A DNA stretch of 64,000 bases. It comes from Symbiodinium natans. Lineage: Eukaryota > Sar > Dinophyceae > Suessiales > Symbiodiniaceae. The number at the start of each line of letters is the position of its first letter. Position 1 is the first letter of the stretch. Both the position numbers and the translations under genes were made by a program. Shown here piece after piece: positions 19,101-27,600 of this stretch. The notes beneath the pieces were generated by a model. The model saw only the letters and a list, made by a program, of their open reading frames with translations. It ran no database searches and was not told where the DNA came from. The stretch is from the NCBI GenBank assembly GCA_905221605.1, contig CAJNDS010000857.1, positions 408,817-472,816 of the forward strand, written 5' to 3'.

Positions 19101-20841
19101 AACAGTCCTTAATAGGGATTCTAATAGGGATGTTAGAATCCCTATTAAGGACTGTTAGTAGAAGGGGGAACATCCCAAGCTGAGAGCGTCTTTTTGGCCA
19201 GAAGCCTCTCTGGATACTGCCAGGTTCAACCGCCTCGCAGCAAGTTCCAAGGCGACTTCCGCTTCTGGCTGTAAGTGGTGACGTTGACGCTGCCGGCCTG
19301 CAGAAAGACGTCCGCGTGCGCCAGCATGCATCCGTGTGAGCCAGTACAAGGGCCTAGAGACCAAGAAGCCTTCTTGTTTTCTGCAAGCCCTTGCGAAGGA
19401 TACTTTCGCGCTGGCGCTCGTCAAGCGGAATTTGAGCAGTAGCAAGAAGGCGGCCACTGTGGAGCACGTCGTCGTCAAGGGCCTGACGCACGCGGCGAGT
19501 TACAGCGCGGAGGAAGTGCTTGAGGTGGCCAAATTCCTGGCACGGCTGTTCCGCCTGGAGCTCGCAGCCAGCGACGCCTTGCCGCAACTGCGGAGCTTCT
19601 TGGCAAAGCAGGATGCCGCGCTGAAGTCCTGGGAAGATCTGACGGAGAGCGAGCAGAGGCTTGCAGCCCAACTGGGCATCCGGAGCGCCTCTGCCTGGGA
19701 TGAAGGTACGGCCAAGGTCTGGGAGACAAGCTGGGATCAGCTCTCCTTCCTCCAACGGCAGGCAGCCCAAGGTCTGGGTTTCACCCAGACAAGCTGGAAC
19801 AAGAGGGAGCACCAGGAGTCCCAGGATCCAGCGTGTGACAAGAGCTGGGCGGACCTCAGCGACACAGAGCGGGCCTGGGCCTTGCAGCTCGGCGTCAAGA
19901 GCAAGAATGCCTGGGACAACGGCACGGCGCCCGTCTGGAGCAAGGCCTGGAGGAAGCTGTCGAACGCCGAGCGCAAAGCGGCCGAGCGTCTGGGCTTCGA
20001 TGAGGCCTCCTGGAATGGAACGTAGGCTTCTGTGTAGCTTCCGTGCATCCGATGTCAGTGCTCCGCCACACTGGCCAGTTGCTACAGCTACAAACGTCCG
20101 CTTCCGGAGTCGAAGCCGCTTTCCGCGCGTCGGGGGTATGTGCCACAATGAAGCCCGCGGAGCCGCTTAGAGCTGGCGGCCAGAGCTCGATCACACGGAC
20201 ATCGAGCAGTCCCAGGCAGTGTTGTAGGACTTGGGGTGGTGTGCGAAAGCTCCCGCACAGATGTCACGCAACTTCAGATAGTTTCGAGATGTTCGAGTCC
20301 GAGTATGGACTTAAAGACTGTACATTGTGGCAGTGAGCCGACGTCTACACCAGACGGAAGCAGGATCAGAGCGCAGTGGCAAGAAAGACTCGGCTTCAGC
20401 TTCGGCCCATCGTAAGTGCCCAACATCTTTAGAACTCACTGCCGAACAGGAGGAGCATGAACGCATCCGTGAAGAAGTGATCGACTTGAAGATTACAGAG
20501 ATCCTCTCAGTGTCTGTTGCATCTTTGAAAATGAGTAAGCCCCGTGGTTTGCATACCAGCTTGTCGAGGTCGATGGCTTGGAGACCGAGCGGGACTTCTA
20601 CTTCCAAAAGCTCAGAGACATTGAAATCATGTGTCAAGCGCGGGGCTTGCAATGTGGGCATGAAATGCGCTTGGCAAGTGCAAAAGGCTGCACTGCCTCT
20701 AGAGAGCCGGGTGTGCAAGATTTGCGCAGCTTGGTCCAGGCTTGGGAAGAGAATCCCGATATGAACATGACTGTCAACAAGTTTGTGGAAGAAGTGCAAA
20801 ATATCCTCTATGCCAAGGACATGACCTTCGGGACTGGGTAG
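14041..20841 (+). CDS. EB1-family microtubule plus-end binding protein, split gene
   Basis: Tracks growing microtubule ends. Calponin-homology half: 14041-14088 ([15 protein letters not shown]), ~14224-14253 (LGLDKA), ~14383-14430 ([15 protein letters not shown]), ~14738-14774 (VSMKRVNWM), 14830-14862 ([10 protein letters not shown]), 14931-14974 ([18 protein letters not shown]), ~15173-15213 ([13 protein letters not shown]) and ~15292-15345 ([15 protein letters not shown]), then ~15522-15600 (YDAAARR). A Ser/Ala/Pro linker may lie at ~15860-15960. C-terminal half: ~20327-20490 (Ser/Lys linker, then coiled-coil start [16 protein letters not shown]), ~20565-20640 ([20 protein letters not shown], the EB1 homology motif) and ~20755-20841 ([13 protein letters not shown]). 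The usual acidic EEY/F end is absent. All the coding between the halves belongs to a hydrolase on the same strand. Confidence 0.85.
14531..14690. repeat. TATAGA/TA microsatellite
   Basis: 160 bases of ATATAG, GATATA and pure TA units in an EB1 intron, between the YCQAVH and VNWM exons. Confidence 0.95.
15008..15163. repeat. CCCTAAA telomere-type array
   Basis: About 22 units with internal CCCTGAA variants. It makes up most of the EB1 intron between the QRHIE and VDKLVRGK exons. Confidence 0.96.
15371..15475. mobile_element. Inverted-repeat element, GGGGTACC family
   Basis: Left end GGGTTTCCGACAATAGGGGT, right end GGTACTCCCTGCTTTGGG followed by AAATCCCC. Lies in an EB1 intron. Confidence 0.65.
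15980..16021. repeat. TTTAGGG array (G orientation)
   Basis: Six units downstream of the presumed EB1 linker exon. A TG microsatellite (16078-16112) follows 60 bases later. Confidence 0.93.
16261..16353. mobile_element. Inverted-repeat element, ATATGGGGGTTT family
   Basis: Ends are ATATGGGGTTTACGAAAATA and TTTCGGAAACCCCCCAT, a near-perfect terminal inverted repeat. Same family as 27601 and 36434. Confidence 0.85.
16697..16787. mobile_element. Inverted-repeat element, CAGTAGGGAATGAG family
   Basis: Ends GTAGGGAATGAGG and CTCATTCCCTACTA are inverted copies. AGGGCCCTACATGTAC and AGGGCCCTCATT flank the centre. A second copy is at 25290. Confidence 0.85.
16866..16990. repeat. CCCTAAA telomere-type array
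   Basis: About 18 perfect units directly before the first candidate hydrolase exon. Confidence 0.97.
16991..20025 (+). CDS. Acyl-protein-thioesterase-like alpha/beta hydrolase with C-terminal Trp/Leu repeats
   Basis: Serine hydrolase of the phospholipase/carboxylesterase (acyl-protein thioesterase) type. Exons by eye: ~16991-17076 (uncertain N-terminus); 17295-~17378 ([20 protein letters not shown], oxyanion region); 17879-~17922 (SMRLADWCG, like the G-M-x-x-W-D segment); ~18191-18290 ([17 protein letters not shown]); ~18733-18823 ([18 protein letters not shown], GxSxG elbow with catalytic Ser); 19336-20025 (catalytic Asp probably in [11 protein letters not shown], catalytic His in [11 protein letters not shown], last helix [14 protein letters not shown]). 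After the fold come four repeats of W-x2-L-x3-E/Q-x3-A-x2-LG-x5-W, at ORF residues ~98-121, 132-154, 170-193 and 204-226, then TAG. It lies between the halves of EB1 on the same strand. Substrate unknown. Confidence 0.78.
17070..17280. repeat. Degenerate CCCTAAA-derived array (CCCTAAAAT, CCCTCAAA)
   Basis: Blocks of TCCCTAAAA, TCCCTTAAA, CCCTCAAA and CCCTAAA follow one another inside the first hydrolase intron. Confidence 0.9.
17402..17452. repeat. TTTAGGG array (G orientation)
   Basis: Short array right after the HGLGDD exon of the hydrolase. Confidence 0.9.
17570..17665. repeat. CCCTAAA telomere-type array
   Basis: Imperfect units in the same hydrolase intron as the 17402 array, opposite orientation. 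Confidence 0.92.
17731..17819. mobile_element. Inverted-repeat element, TTCTCTAAATTATGGTCT
   Basis: Ends TTCTCTAAATTATGGTCT and AGACCATATTTGAGAGAA are inverted copies, continuing inward as GTTTTGGGG/CCCCAAAAG. 89 bases long, in a hydrolase intron. I saw no second copy in the window. Confidence 0.85.
18111..18191. repeat. TTTAGGG telomere-type array (G orientation)
   Basis: About eleven perfect units ending at the EDEINQEQ exon of the hydrolase. Confidence 0.97.
18318..18370. repeat. TTTAGGG array (G orientation)
   Basis: Seven units directly after the EDEINQEQ exon, followed by a GGGGTACC-family element (~18371-18463). Confidence 0.94.
18613..18713. mobile_element. Inverted-repeat element, GGATGTTCCCCCTT family
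   Basis: Ends GGATGTTCCCCCTT and AAGGGGGAACATCC. Inner arms are AGCAGTCCTTAATAGGGATT and AATCCCTATTAAGGACTG. The whole 101 bases can fold into one hairpin. It abuts the GSSQGG exon of the hydrolase. Confidence 0.92.
19048..19177. mobile_element. Inverted-repeat element, GGATGTTCCCCCTT family, with internal duplication
   Basis: The CTCCTTAATAGGGATTCTAA arm is present twice at the left and once inverted at the right, ending AAGGGGGAACATCCCA. This is a partially duplicated sibling of the 18613 copy, 335 bases away. Confidence 0.9.
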
Positions 20842-21093
20842 GCAACCTTGAACCTTGTTGGTTATGTAGATCCTATTCTATTTAGCAGCTTAACCTTTTT
20901 TTGGGTTAGGGTATTCAGCCCTAAGTGACTTCGTGCTGTAGCATCTTCATCGGACATGTTCGCACCCTTGTGCTTGCTCGGAGGATGATGAGATTGCAGC
21001 CAGCGGCGACGCTGAGGCAGACGCTAGCCAGTAGGGGGTTGCTAGGACTCTGCCGACTCCAGGATTCCAAGCTCCCTTACCGCCCTTAAGGGG

Positions 21094-21147
21094 TATATAT
21101 ATATATATAGATATATATATATATAGATATATATATATATATATATA
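21094..21147. repeat. TA/TAGA microsatellite in a loose palindrome
   Basis: TA-rich run between CCGCCCTTAAGGGG on the left and GGTCCCTTCTAAGGGCC plus CCCTAAGAAGGGTAGG on the right. Confidence 0.85.
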
Positions 21148-21159
21148 GGGTCCCTTCTA

Positions 21160-21844
21160 AGGGCCCATACTCAGGGACCATGTAACTACCCTAAGAAGGG
21201 TAGGCCCCGGAAGACTACACTCAAAGCATTTTCGCGGGATTCAGTAGACGCTGTTGAAGCTCAGTATGCTTTTAGCTGTAAAGGGTACCTGTACTGGTCA
21301 GTTGCCGTCAAAGACTAGTTACAGGGGTAGGGGTCAGTTAGCCTTCGTTGGCGTAGAATGGGGGGCACAAGGAGGCATGAAACTCTGCCTCCATGTGTCG
21401 TGCCGACTCTGCGTGCGGCTGCTGGCAAAAGATGGGGCGCTGAGTGGAGAGTGCATAGGTGTGAGTGCAGGTGATGCAGGTCAGAAACGCTGCTGCGGCA
21501 GCCGCCAGAAGAACGCCATGTCATGTCATTCTCTGGAACGGCTCTCAGGGAGAGGGACAAGGCTTCCGCTAACCAAGCCGATGTTTTACACAATGCCACC
21601 GAAAGAGGCTGATGAGGGCCATCGGCAAGATATAGCTGCGCAGCCGATGGCGGGAGGTTGTGCTAGAGGGGAGCCGTTTGAACGGGCACATCATGCTTTT
21701 TGTGCATACCTTGTATTCGCCGCTCTTCGTCCCTACACGCCTGACTTGGGTCCCATTTTTTTGGGGGCACTTTTGTAGGCAAAACGAAGACTCATGATCA
21801 GGGCAGCTTCCTCAAACACCTGGAAACATCAAACTTGTTTTTTA
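21160..21844. other. Stretch without recognisable gene
   Basis: An open + strand frame of about 170 codons (21254-21778) has no family signature and no boundary support, so I do not call it a gene. Confidence 0.4.
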
Positions 21845-22130
21845 CAGATTTTCCAAGATGTGATCAAAGCCAAGGGCTTGCCACACCATCGGCTTCACAA
21901 GTTTTTAAGGTCCCACTTTCAGTGTGAGCCTCGTGAGTGTGTTCACATGGCGCCTGTACTAAAGAGCATGAAAGAAGGCTCAAAAGGTGAGCAGGATATA
22001 TGGCAGGTCAGCTCATGACATGGAATTTCTTCGGGCTCAAGGGGTGCAGCAGCAAATGCACCCGGACTCGCTCCCTTTCGTGAAAGAGGCGGGGATTCCT
22101 TTCCACCAAGAATTCCATGCGAGGACCTGA
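21845..22130 (+). CDS. Two coding-like exons, unknown protein
   Basis: 21850-21988 follows a pyrimidine-rich TTTTTTACAG acceptor, stays open (IFQDVIKAKGLPHHRLHKFL) and ends AAAAG before GTGAG, a canonical donor. 22024-22130 stays open with a balanced composition (EFLRAQGVQQQMHPDSLPFV). No domain recognised. The canonical splice signals are the main support. Confidence 0.42.
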
Positions 22131-22403
22131 GAAGGGCGGGAAGTTGGGATGGGCGGGGCTATCGAGGATGTCACGTTGAAGACCCCGGCAGGACTGCCTG
22201 TGCCCAGGGTGTCTGCACCGGTAGCATGGCAAGCGTGCGAAGACTGAGCGCGCGTGCGCGCGCGTGCTCCGAGAAAGGAACCCTCCGGTATCCGAAGAGG
22301 CTTAGCAGAGCGAGATCATGGAAGAATGGAGTAATGACATTGGGCCGGAACCTTGGAGAAGCCGACTCCGAAACCAAAGGTGTGCGCTCTGCTTCTGAAG
22401 CTT

Positions 22404-22557
22404 ACTTGAAGGTTCATGGTACTTACTAGCCAACTATCACTGTACTCATAACCCTACTTATAAGTGGGATAACCCCCTATAAGGCCCTTCAGGGGTAGTA
22501 TAAGTAGGGTTAGAAGTGCAGTTATACTTGGTTCGTAAGTACCATGAACCTCCAAGT
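22404..22557. mobile_element. Inverted-repeat element, CTTGGAGGTTCATGGTACTTA family
   Basis: Left end ACTTGAAGGTTCATGGTACT, right end TAAGTACCATGAACCTCCAA. Inner arms are CCCTACTTATAAGTGGG and its partners. 154 bases. Related copies at 24129 and 52348, worn copy at 2524. Confidence 0.92.
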
Positions 22558-22684
22558 AGTCTGAAAATACCAGGCTATCTGAGCAGCCCACGCCCCCCCC
22601 GGGCAGCTTGTCGCTGGCCGCGAGCCTCGGGGGATGAGGGGGGGCAGTGGTTTCCAAAATTGGGGGGGGGGGGGGGTTGGGGCT

Positions 22685-22755
22685 TTTAGGGGTTTGGGGT
22701 TTAGGGTTTAGGGTTTAGGGGGACCCCTCTAGGGTTTAGGGTTTAGGGGGTCCCC
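22685..22755. repeat. TTTAGGG array with duplicated GGGGACCCCTCT spacer
   Basis: Two short TTTAGGG runs, each followed by a GGGGNCCCCTCT block, preceded by a G-tract at ~22659-22675. Confidence 0.88.
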
Positions 22756-22913
22756 TCTTACAGTATCGCTCAAGCATCGTGTATCCCCTTCAAGAAGGAA
22801 GCCCCCCCTCCGAAGGAGTGCTGAGCACTCTTGGACTCAGGTCCAATCGGCTGGCTTCGTAGTCGGTTTGGACGAATTCGATGGTGGCTGCCTCACTGTA
22901 CCCACCAGTCAGC

Positions 22914-23030
22914 CCCAAACCCTGAACCTTAAACCCTCAACCCTGAGCCCCTAAACCCTAAACCCTAAACCCTAAACCCTAAACCCTAAACCCTAAACCC
23001 TAAACCCTAAACCCTAAACCCTAAACCCTG
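22914..23030. repeat. CCCTAAA telomere-type array
   Basis: About 15 units, mostly perfect, ahead of the coding-like stretch at 23043. Confidence 0.96.
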
Positions 23031-23042
23031 CAGTCTAGATCA

Positions 23043-24120
23043 TGTTTGCATCGGCTTTTTCCGCTTCAGCGATGTCCGACGATCCGAGGCGGCGTCTCCA
23101 GAAGCTCAGTGGGGGTGTGGCCTGGATTGAGACGTTAGGGTTTAGGGTTTAGGGTTTAGGGTTTAGGGTTTAGGGTTTAGGGACGTTGGATTTGGGAGTG
23201 TTTGTTTTTGTGTCTGTGTTGGGCTGTAAGGTTTTAGTGTTCCCCTGAGCCCTAAACTCGTAACCCTGTAGGGGCCCTTAGGCTTTCTGCATGGGCAAGG
23301 CTGGACCAGTCCGCGTTAGAGATGCGGCTAGCTGGCGACTTTTACAACGTGCCCCCATCTCAGCTTCTTGATGAGGTTGCAACCCTAAACCCTAAACCCT
23401 AAACCCTAAACCCTAAACCCTAAACCCTAAACCCTAAACCCTAAACCCTAAACCCTTCCAGTTTTCGTCAGAGTCTTGGAGCTCTGTCCAGTGAAGGCCG
23501 GAAAATGTTCCACGAGGGGTGCAGTTGGTGCGGGACTTAGCTGCAAGCCCGACGAACGATGTGCGTTCACGCGAGGACCCTGGCGAATTCGGGGGCACCC
23601 TTAACCCTAAACCCTAAACCCTCAAACCTCAACCCTAAACCCTAAACCCTAAACCCTCAACCCTAAACCCTAAACCCTGCCAGGAGGATCCGGGCATGTT
23701 CCACACGCCTTTTCCAGGACCGTAGTCGCAATTTAGGCATGCTTAGGGTTTTAGGGCTTATGGCCCTCAGCATTGCATGCGTCTCTTGGAGTCTGTGGGA
23801 TGGGGGGGTTCCGAAATTCGGGGGTACCTTCTTGGGGTACCTGATGATATGAGGGGAATCCTACTCTCTGGGAGATTCTTTCAAGGGGTCCCGTATGTCC
23901 GTAAGCCATCGGCATCGAAGACTGAAGCCTGCCAGAACGGCGAGTTAGGGTTTAGGGTTTAGGGTTTAGGGTTTAGGGTTTAGGGTTTAGGGTTTAGGGT
24001 TTAGGGTTACGGTGCCGGTGGCTTCTGCAGGAGAGGAGGCCTCATTCCGGCTCGACAGAATGCCTTTTGATTTCGACCACAAGCCTGGCTCAATTGTGCA
24101 GAAGGCGTCGCTGCAGACGG
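23043..24120 (+). CDS. Row of short coding-like exons between arrays, unknown gene
   Basis: Coding-like stretches: 23043-23135 (ATG, MSDDPRRRLQKLSGGVAWIE), 23277-23380 (RLSAWARLDQSALEMRL then GDFYNVPPSQLLDEV), ~23485-23580 (frame uncertain), ~23683-23720 and 24028-24118 (EEASFRLDRMPFDFDHKPG). Between them lie arrays at 23137 (TTTAGGG), 23381 (CCCTAAA), 23600 (CCCTAAA) and 23945 (TTTAGGG). The pattern matches the named genes, but I recognise no family, and joining these pieces into one gene is inference. Confidence 0.42.
23137..23183. repeat. TTTAGGG array (G orientation)
   Basis: About seven units right after the SGGVAWIE stretch. Confidence 0.95.
23381..23456. repeat. CCCTAAA telomere-type array
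   Basis: About eleven perfect units directly after the SQLLDEV stretch. Confidence 0.96.
23600..23680. repeat. CCCTAAA telomere-type array
   Basis: Units with CCCTCAA variants. Confidence 0.94.
23801..23905. mobile_element. Inverted-repeat element, GGGGGTTTCCGAAAT family
   Basis: Left end GGGGGGGTTCCGAAATTCGG plus GGGTACC, internal GGGGAATCCTACT, right end GGGGTCCCGTATGTCCGTAA. Same family as 27601 read from the other end. Confidence 0.8.
23945..24010. repeat. TTTAGGG telomere-type array (G orientation)
   Basis: Nine perfect units upstream of the FRLDRMPFDFDHK stretch. Confidence 0.96.
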
Positions 24121-24128
24121 GAACGGTG

Positions 24129-24249
24129 CTTGGAGGTTCAGGGTACTTATAACCCCAATTATAACTGTACTTATAAGCACCCTAAGTCCCCTAAGTAGGT
24201 TATACGTAGATTTATAATTGTGGTTATAATTTCCCATGAACCTCCAAGT
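24129..24249. mobile_element. Inverted-repeat element, CTTGGAGGTTCATGGTACTTA family
   Basis: Left end CTTGGAGGTTCAGGGTACTT, right end CCCATGAACCTCCAAG. Internal CTTATAAGCACC and GGTTATACG arms. Sibling of 22404. Confidence 0.9.
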
Positions 24250-24373
24250 GTTGATGCCCGTGGATGACGCCTGAATGCATCAGTCCCGAGTGGCAGGTCC
24301 AGGAATGTGAGCTTGCTTTTCCTGCACACGTCACGCCGGCTCAGGACTGGATTGAGAACTTGGATGTTCCACA

Positions 24374-24545
24374 AGCCCTAGACCCTAGACCCTAGACCCT
24401 AGACCCTAGACCCTAGACCCTAGACCCTAGACCCTAGACCCTAGACCCTAAACCCTAAACCCTAAACCCTAAACCCTAAACCCTAAACCCTAAACGCCAA
24501 ACGCCAAACCCTAAACCCTAAACCCTAAACCCTAAACCCTAAACC
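24374..24545. repeat. CCCTAGA variant block followed by CCCTAAA array
   Basis: About ten clean CCCTAGA units are followed by about thirteen CCCTAAA units with two CGCCAAA variants. The sharp boundary between unit types points to local amplification of a mutated unit. Confidence 0.97.
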
Positions 24546-24559
24546 GAAGTCGATTTCAG

Positions 24560-25755
24560 TCGCTTGTGAGGAGCCCCCGGGTGGCTGCCTGAACACCTGC
24601 GTTGAGCTGCCAGGCGTCCATCCCGAGCAGGCAAGGGCTTCCCGGGACCTTCGCGGCATGCTCCGAGTCTTAGGTTTAGGGTTTAGGGTTTAGGGTTTAG
24701 GGTTTAGGGTTTAGGGTTTAGGGCTCCGGATGCAACGAGCTTGAACCTGCGCTCGGTTTGACTGAAGATGCCCGGTTTGAACAGTCCGAAATTCCTCCTC
24801 CCCCACCAGTGGCGGTATAGCTATACTTGTAGTACCTGTAAGCTCCCTATCTTTGTTTTTCATATCAACAGCGTGGCAACTGATTTCAGGGATTCATCGG
24901 GAACCTGTCTTGTGCAGGCCTTCACTTGCGCCTTCAACTTTTTCAAGACGAAGGCGGCTGGAGGGTTTCCAATCGTGTGGCCTGAGCTCTCCGTCCCTAT
25001 GATATAGGGGCATTGCGCCGTTGTACACGAAATCCCAAGTAACCCCGTGAGAAGGGAGAGGCATCCCTAAACCCTAAACCCTAAACCCTAAACCCTAAAC
25101 CCTAAACCCTGAACCCTGAACCCTAAACCCTAAACCCTAAACCCTAAACCCATACCTCTAAAGTCGTGGCGCCCAAAACCGCAGCAAACCCGTGCGCGAG
25201 AGGCATCAGCCTCCTTCTCCAAACTGCGGGAAGCGAAGTTGGCCATGAAGGCCACCTTGGCATTGGCTGCTTTATTTCCCGTGGTTCTTCGTAGGGATTG
25301 AGGGAATTAGGGCCCTATATATACCCTTTAAGGCATTGTGTAGGGCCCTCATTCCCCTCATTCCCGACTAAGAGCCAGCCGGTAATTCCTGTTGGTGTGC
25401 TTGTTGCTGAGTGGTCCGATTCTCATGCTAGTGGCCGCGGCAAAGTGTGGTGGCTTACTCTGAGCAAGAGCACCGAGACCACAGCAAGCCTCGTGCCCTT
25501 CCTCACGACTGCTGGACTGCGGGCATCCGCACTTGTTGGATTTGTGTGGCCTTTTTGAAAGTCAGCAGCACCCTAAACCCTAAACCCTAAACCCTAAACC
25601 CTAAACCCTAAACCCTAAACCCTAAACCCTAAACCCTAAAAGTGGCTCCTCGATTAGAGATTGACGTGGCAAACCAGCTGCGCAGCCTCGAAGACGGTGT
25701 GAATCTCGATCTGCTCGAGGCCGGAGCCGCGGAAAGCCACCGGGAGAATGACGGG
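24560..25755 (+). CDS. Short coding-like exons between arrays, unknown gene
   Basis: Coding-like stretches: ~24560-24665 (CEEPPGGCLNTCVELPGVH), ~24850-25004 ending TAG (FRDSSGTCLVQAFTCAF then KTKAAGGFPIVWPELSV), ~25165-25280 (KPVREASASFSKLREAKLAM), ~25400-25556 ending TGA (VLVAEWSDSHASGRGKVWW) and 25643-25752 (LEIDVANQLRSLEDGVNLDL). Arrays at 24671, 25066 and 25571 and an element at 25290 separate them. No domain recognised. They may belong to more than one gene because two stretches end in a stop. Confidence 0.4.
24671..24723. repeat. TTTAGGG array (G orientation)
   Basis: Seven to eight units. Confidence 0.95.
25066..25152. repeat. CCCTAAA telomere-type array
   Basis: About twelve units with two CCCTGAA variants. 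Confidence 0.96.
25290..25371. mobile_element. Inverted-repeat element, GTAGGGATTGAGGGAATTAGGG
   Basis: Left end CGTAGGGATTGAGGGAATTA, right end CCCTCATTCCCGACTA, with TAGGGCCCTATATATACCC at the centre. Sibling of 16697. Confidence 0.85.
25571..25640. repeat. CCCTAAA telomere-type array
   Basis: Ten perfect units directly upstream of the LEIDVANQLRS stretch. Confidence 0.97.
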
Positions 25756-25817
25756 TTTAGGGTTTAGGGTTTAGGGTTCAGGGCTTAGGGATTAGGGTTT
25801 AGGGTTTAGGGTTTAGA
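25754..25817. repeat. TTTAGGG array (G orientation)
   Basis: Nine units immediately downstream of the LEIDVANQLRS stretch. With the array at 25571 it brackets that exon with inverted arrays. Confidence 0.95.
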
Positions 25818-25819
25818 AA

Positions 25820-27365
25820 ACAGACGTGGGGCCGACAAGACCGAGAACAGTATAGCGGACGACTAGCTCGGGTGGTTGGTGGCACAGCACTCTACTGGCA
25901 CCATTTAGGGCCAACTTAGGGAAAGGCGGCGCTCCGGGACTGAACGAGCTGGGGCCCCAGCGTGTGGTGAAGGCGCCCTGACACGACATCGCTTCTGTGG
26001 TTTGTGTCGTGTGTCTTGCGGAAGAGCGCCTTGAAGGAAGGAGAAGAGCTGAAGGCGAGCCGCTGAGGCCTTTGGAGGCCAGGTGAGCCCAGATCCTCGC
26101 AGGCTCCAAGGTGGCAGCTCATCTCGGGGGCGTGGCAGGAGCTGGGGGCGTGGTCAGCCTATCGTTGCAACGCGAAGAACAGCGGACGGGGTAAGCTGCC
26201 ACTGCTGTCCTGCGCAGCAGTGGCGGCACGTCAAGGATGACCAAGAGGGCACTCATTGGGCGCCGGGGGATCACCGAGCCGCAGCGGTTGTCCCTCCTGC
26301 TTCCAAAAAGCCACTCACCAGGCCGAGGGTTTGGTGTTTACATCAGTTTTACATCCCACAGTGCCAGGCGTTCGCAGTCGAGCCAGCACCGTCGGGGCTT
26401 GGTGGCTAGTTCGGCCCTGGTGGATGTTTCGGGCCACAGCACCCAGCGGCAGACCAGGACATAGCAAGGCAGCAATGGCAGCATCAGGGCGCTGGCTCCA
26501 AGCCGTGTGGGCCACGATGGGCCACTGGCCCGACGGGCCCGGCCGATGCCGTGCTGAGGGCACCACCGGAGCTTCCGCTGCACACGAGCCCGACGACCCA
26601 ACTGCTTGAGAGATTACCGGTTGCCGAGATCCCCGTCAGCGATGCTCTCAGAAACATCTGACATGCATAGCCCAATGCTACTGTAGCAACCAAAATCTGC
26701 CTCGCCCTCTTCAGCAGTGGGCACGGCACCTCGCCATCAAAGGCGACACGTGCAGACAGCCGTGGCAGTCAGCAGCTAAGGATTCCGTGAAAGCGTGGGG
26801 CACTACGTAGTAAGCTGAGAAGCATGTCCTGTGCTGGGCCAATGAGAGTGAGGTTCCTGGAGGCTTGCGCAAATTTCCTTCAGACACGCTGTGGTGCACT
26901 GTCATGTAGATTGTTCTGTCGTCCGAAATCGGATACGGGCTACTGGTACAATGAGTCCTCCACGACGCAGCATGCAGACTATGGTGTGGATCGATGTCAG
27001 ACATGGCTCAGTATTGTTTATAATGCGGCACTTTCTGGGGCAAAGGAATGCGGTTTCGCTTTACAGATCTTGCAACTTCCAGCCCCTGAACGCAAGGGTC
27101 GCGAAGATGATGGCTGCGGAACCTCATCGCCATGAGTTCAATCGAGAAGGTTCAAGCTCAACAAGTTCTACAAGCCTCCATGCCTCTGGAGCAAGGTCTA
27201 GAAGAGTGCAGACAGTGCAGACACTGCAGAGCAGAAAAGATGGTTCAGGCTTGCTTCGTGTCTGCCATGAAAAAGGACACTCTTCTGCCTGCCCTGAGGC
27301 CACTTTCTTCCACACAAGCTGCAGCGGAGTACTCGTCAGCTGCTTGCTCAAGGCACCTCAAGTCA
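25820..27365. other. GC-rich stretch without recognisable gene
   Basis: About 1.5 kb with no telomere-type array, so it differs from its surroundings. Several open frames on both strands overlap one another. None has a recognisable family signature or consistent splice sites. Confidence 0.45.
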
Positions 27366-27369
27366 TTGC

Positions 27370-27465
27370 GATGTTCCCCCTTCTACTAACAGTCCTTAGT
27401 AGGGATTCTAGTACCTCCTATGATAGTCCCGATGAAGGACTGTGCGAATAGGGGGGAACATCCCA
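27370..27465. mobile_element. Inverted-repeat element, GATGTTCCCCCTT family
   Basis: Left arm CGATGTTCCCCCTTCTACTA then ACAGTCCTTAGTAGGGATTC. Right arm GATGAAGGACTG then GGGGGGAACATCCC. Sibling of 18613. Confidence 0.9.
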
Positions 27466-27600
27466 AGCTGTTGATCTCATCGTGTGACCCTCAGAAGCGC
27501 CACGCGCTATGCAGGCACGTATCTACTCGTCAGCACAAGATTCTTCCAAACTCCTCTTCGAGCGCCCTTGGCCAGCTTGCAACCGGGGGGCAGGTATGGA

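Noticed and set aside
19354-20148. 264-codon minus-strand frame
   Set aside because: Antisense shadow of the hydrolase/Trp-Leu repeat exon, which has clear motif support on the + strand.
23485-23580. Leucine-aminopeptidase-like phrase (VRDLAASPTNDV)
   Set aside because: Resembles the RDL-N-PAN segment of M17 peptidases, but neighbouring exons show no metal-ligand motifs, and another frame of the same bases is equally open.
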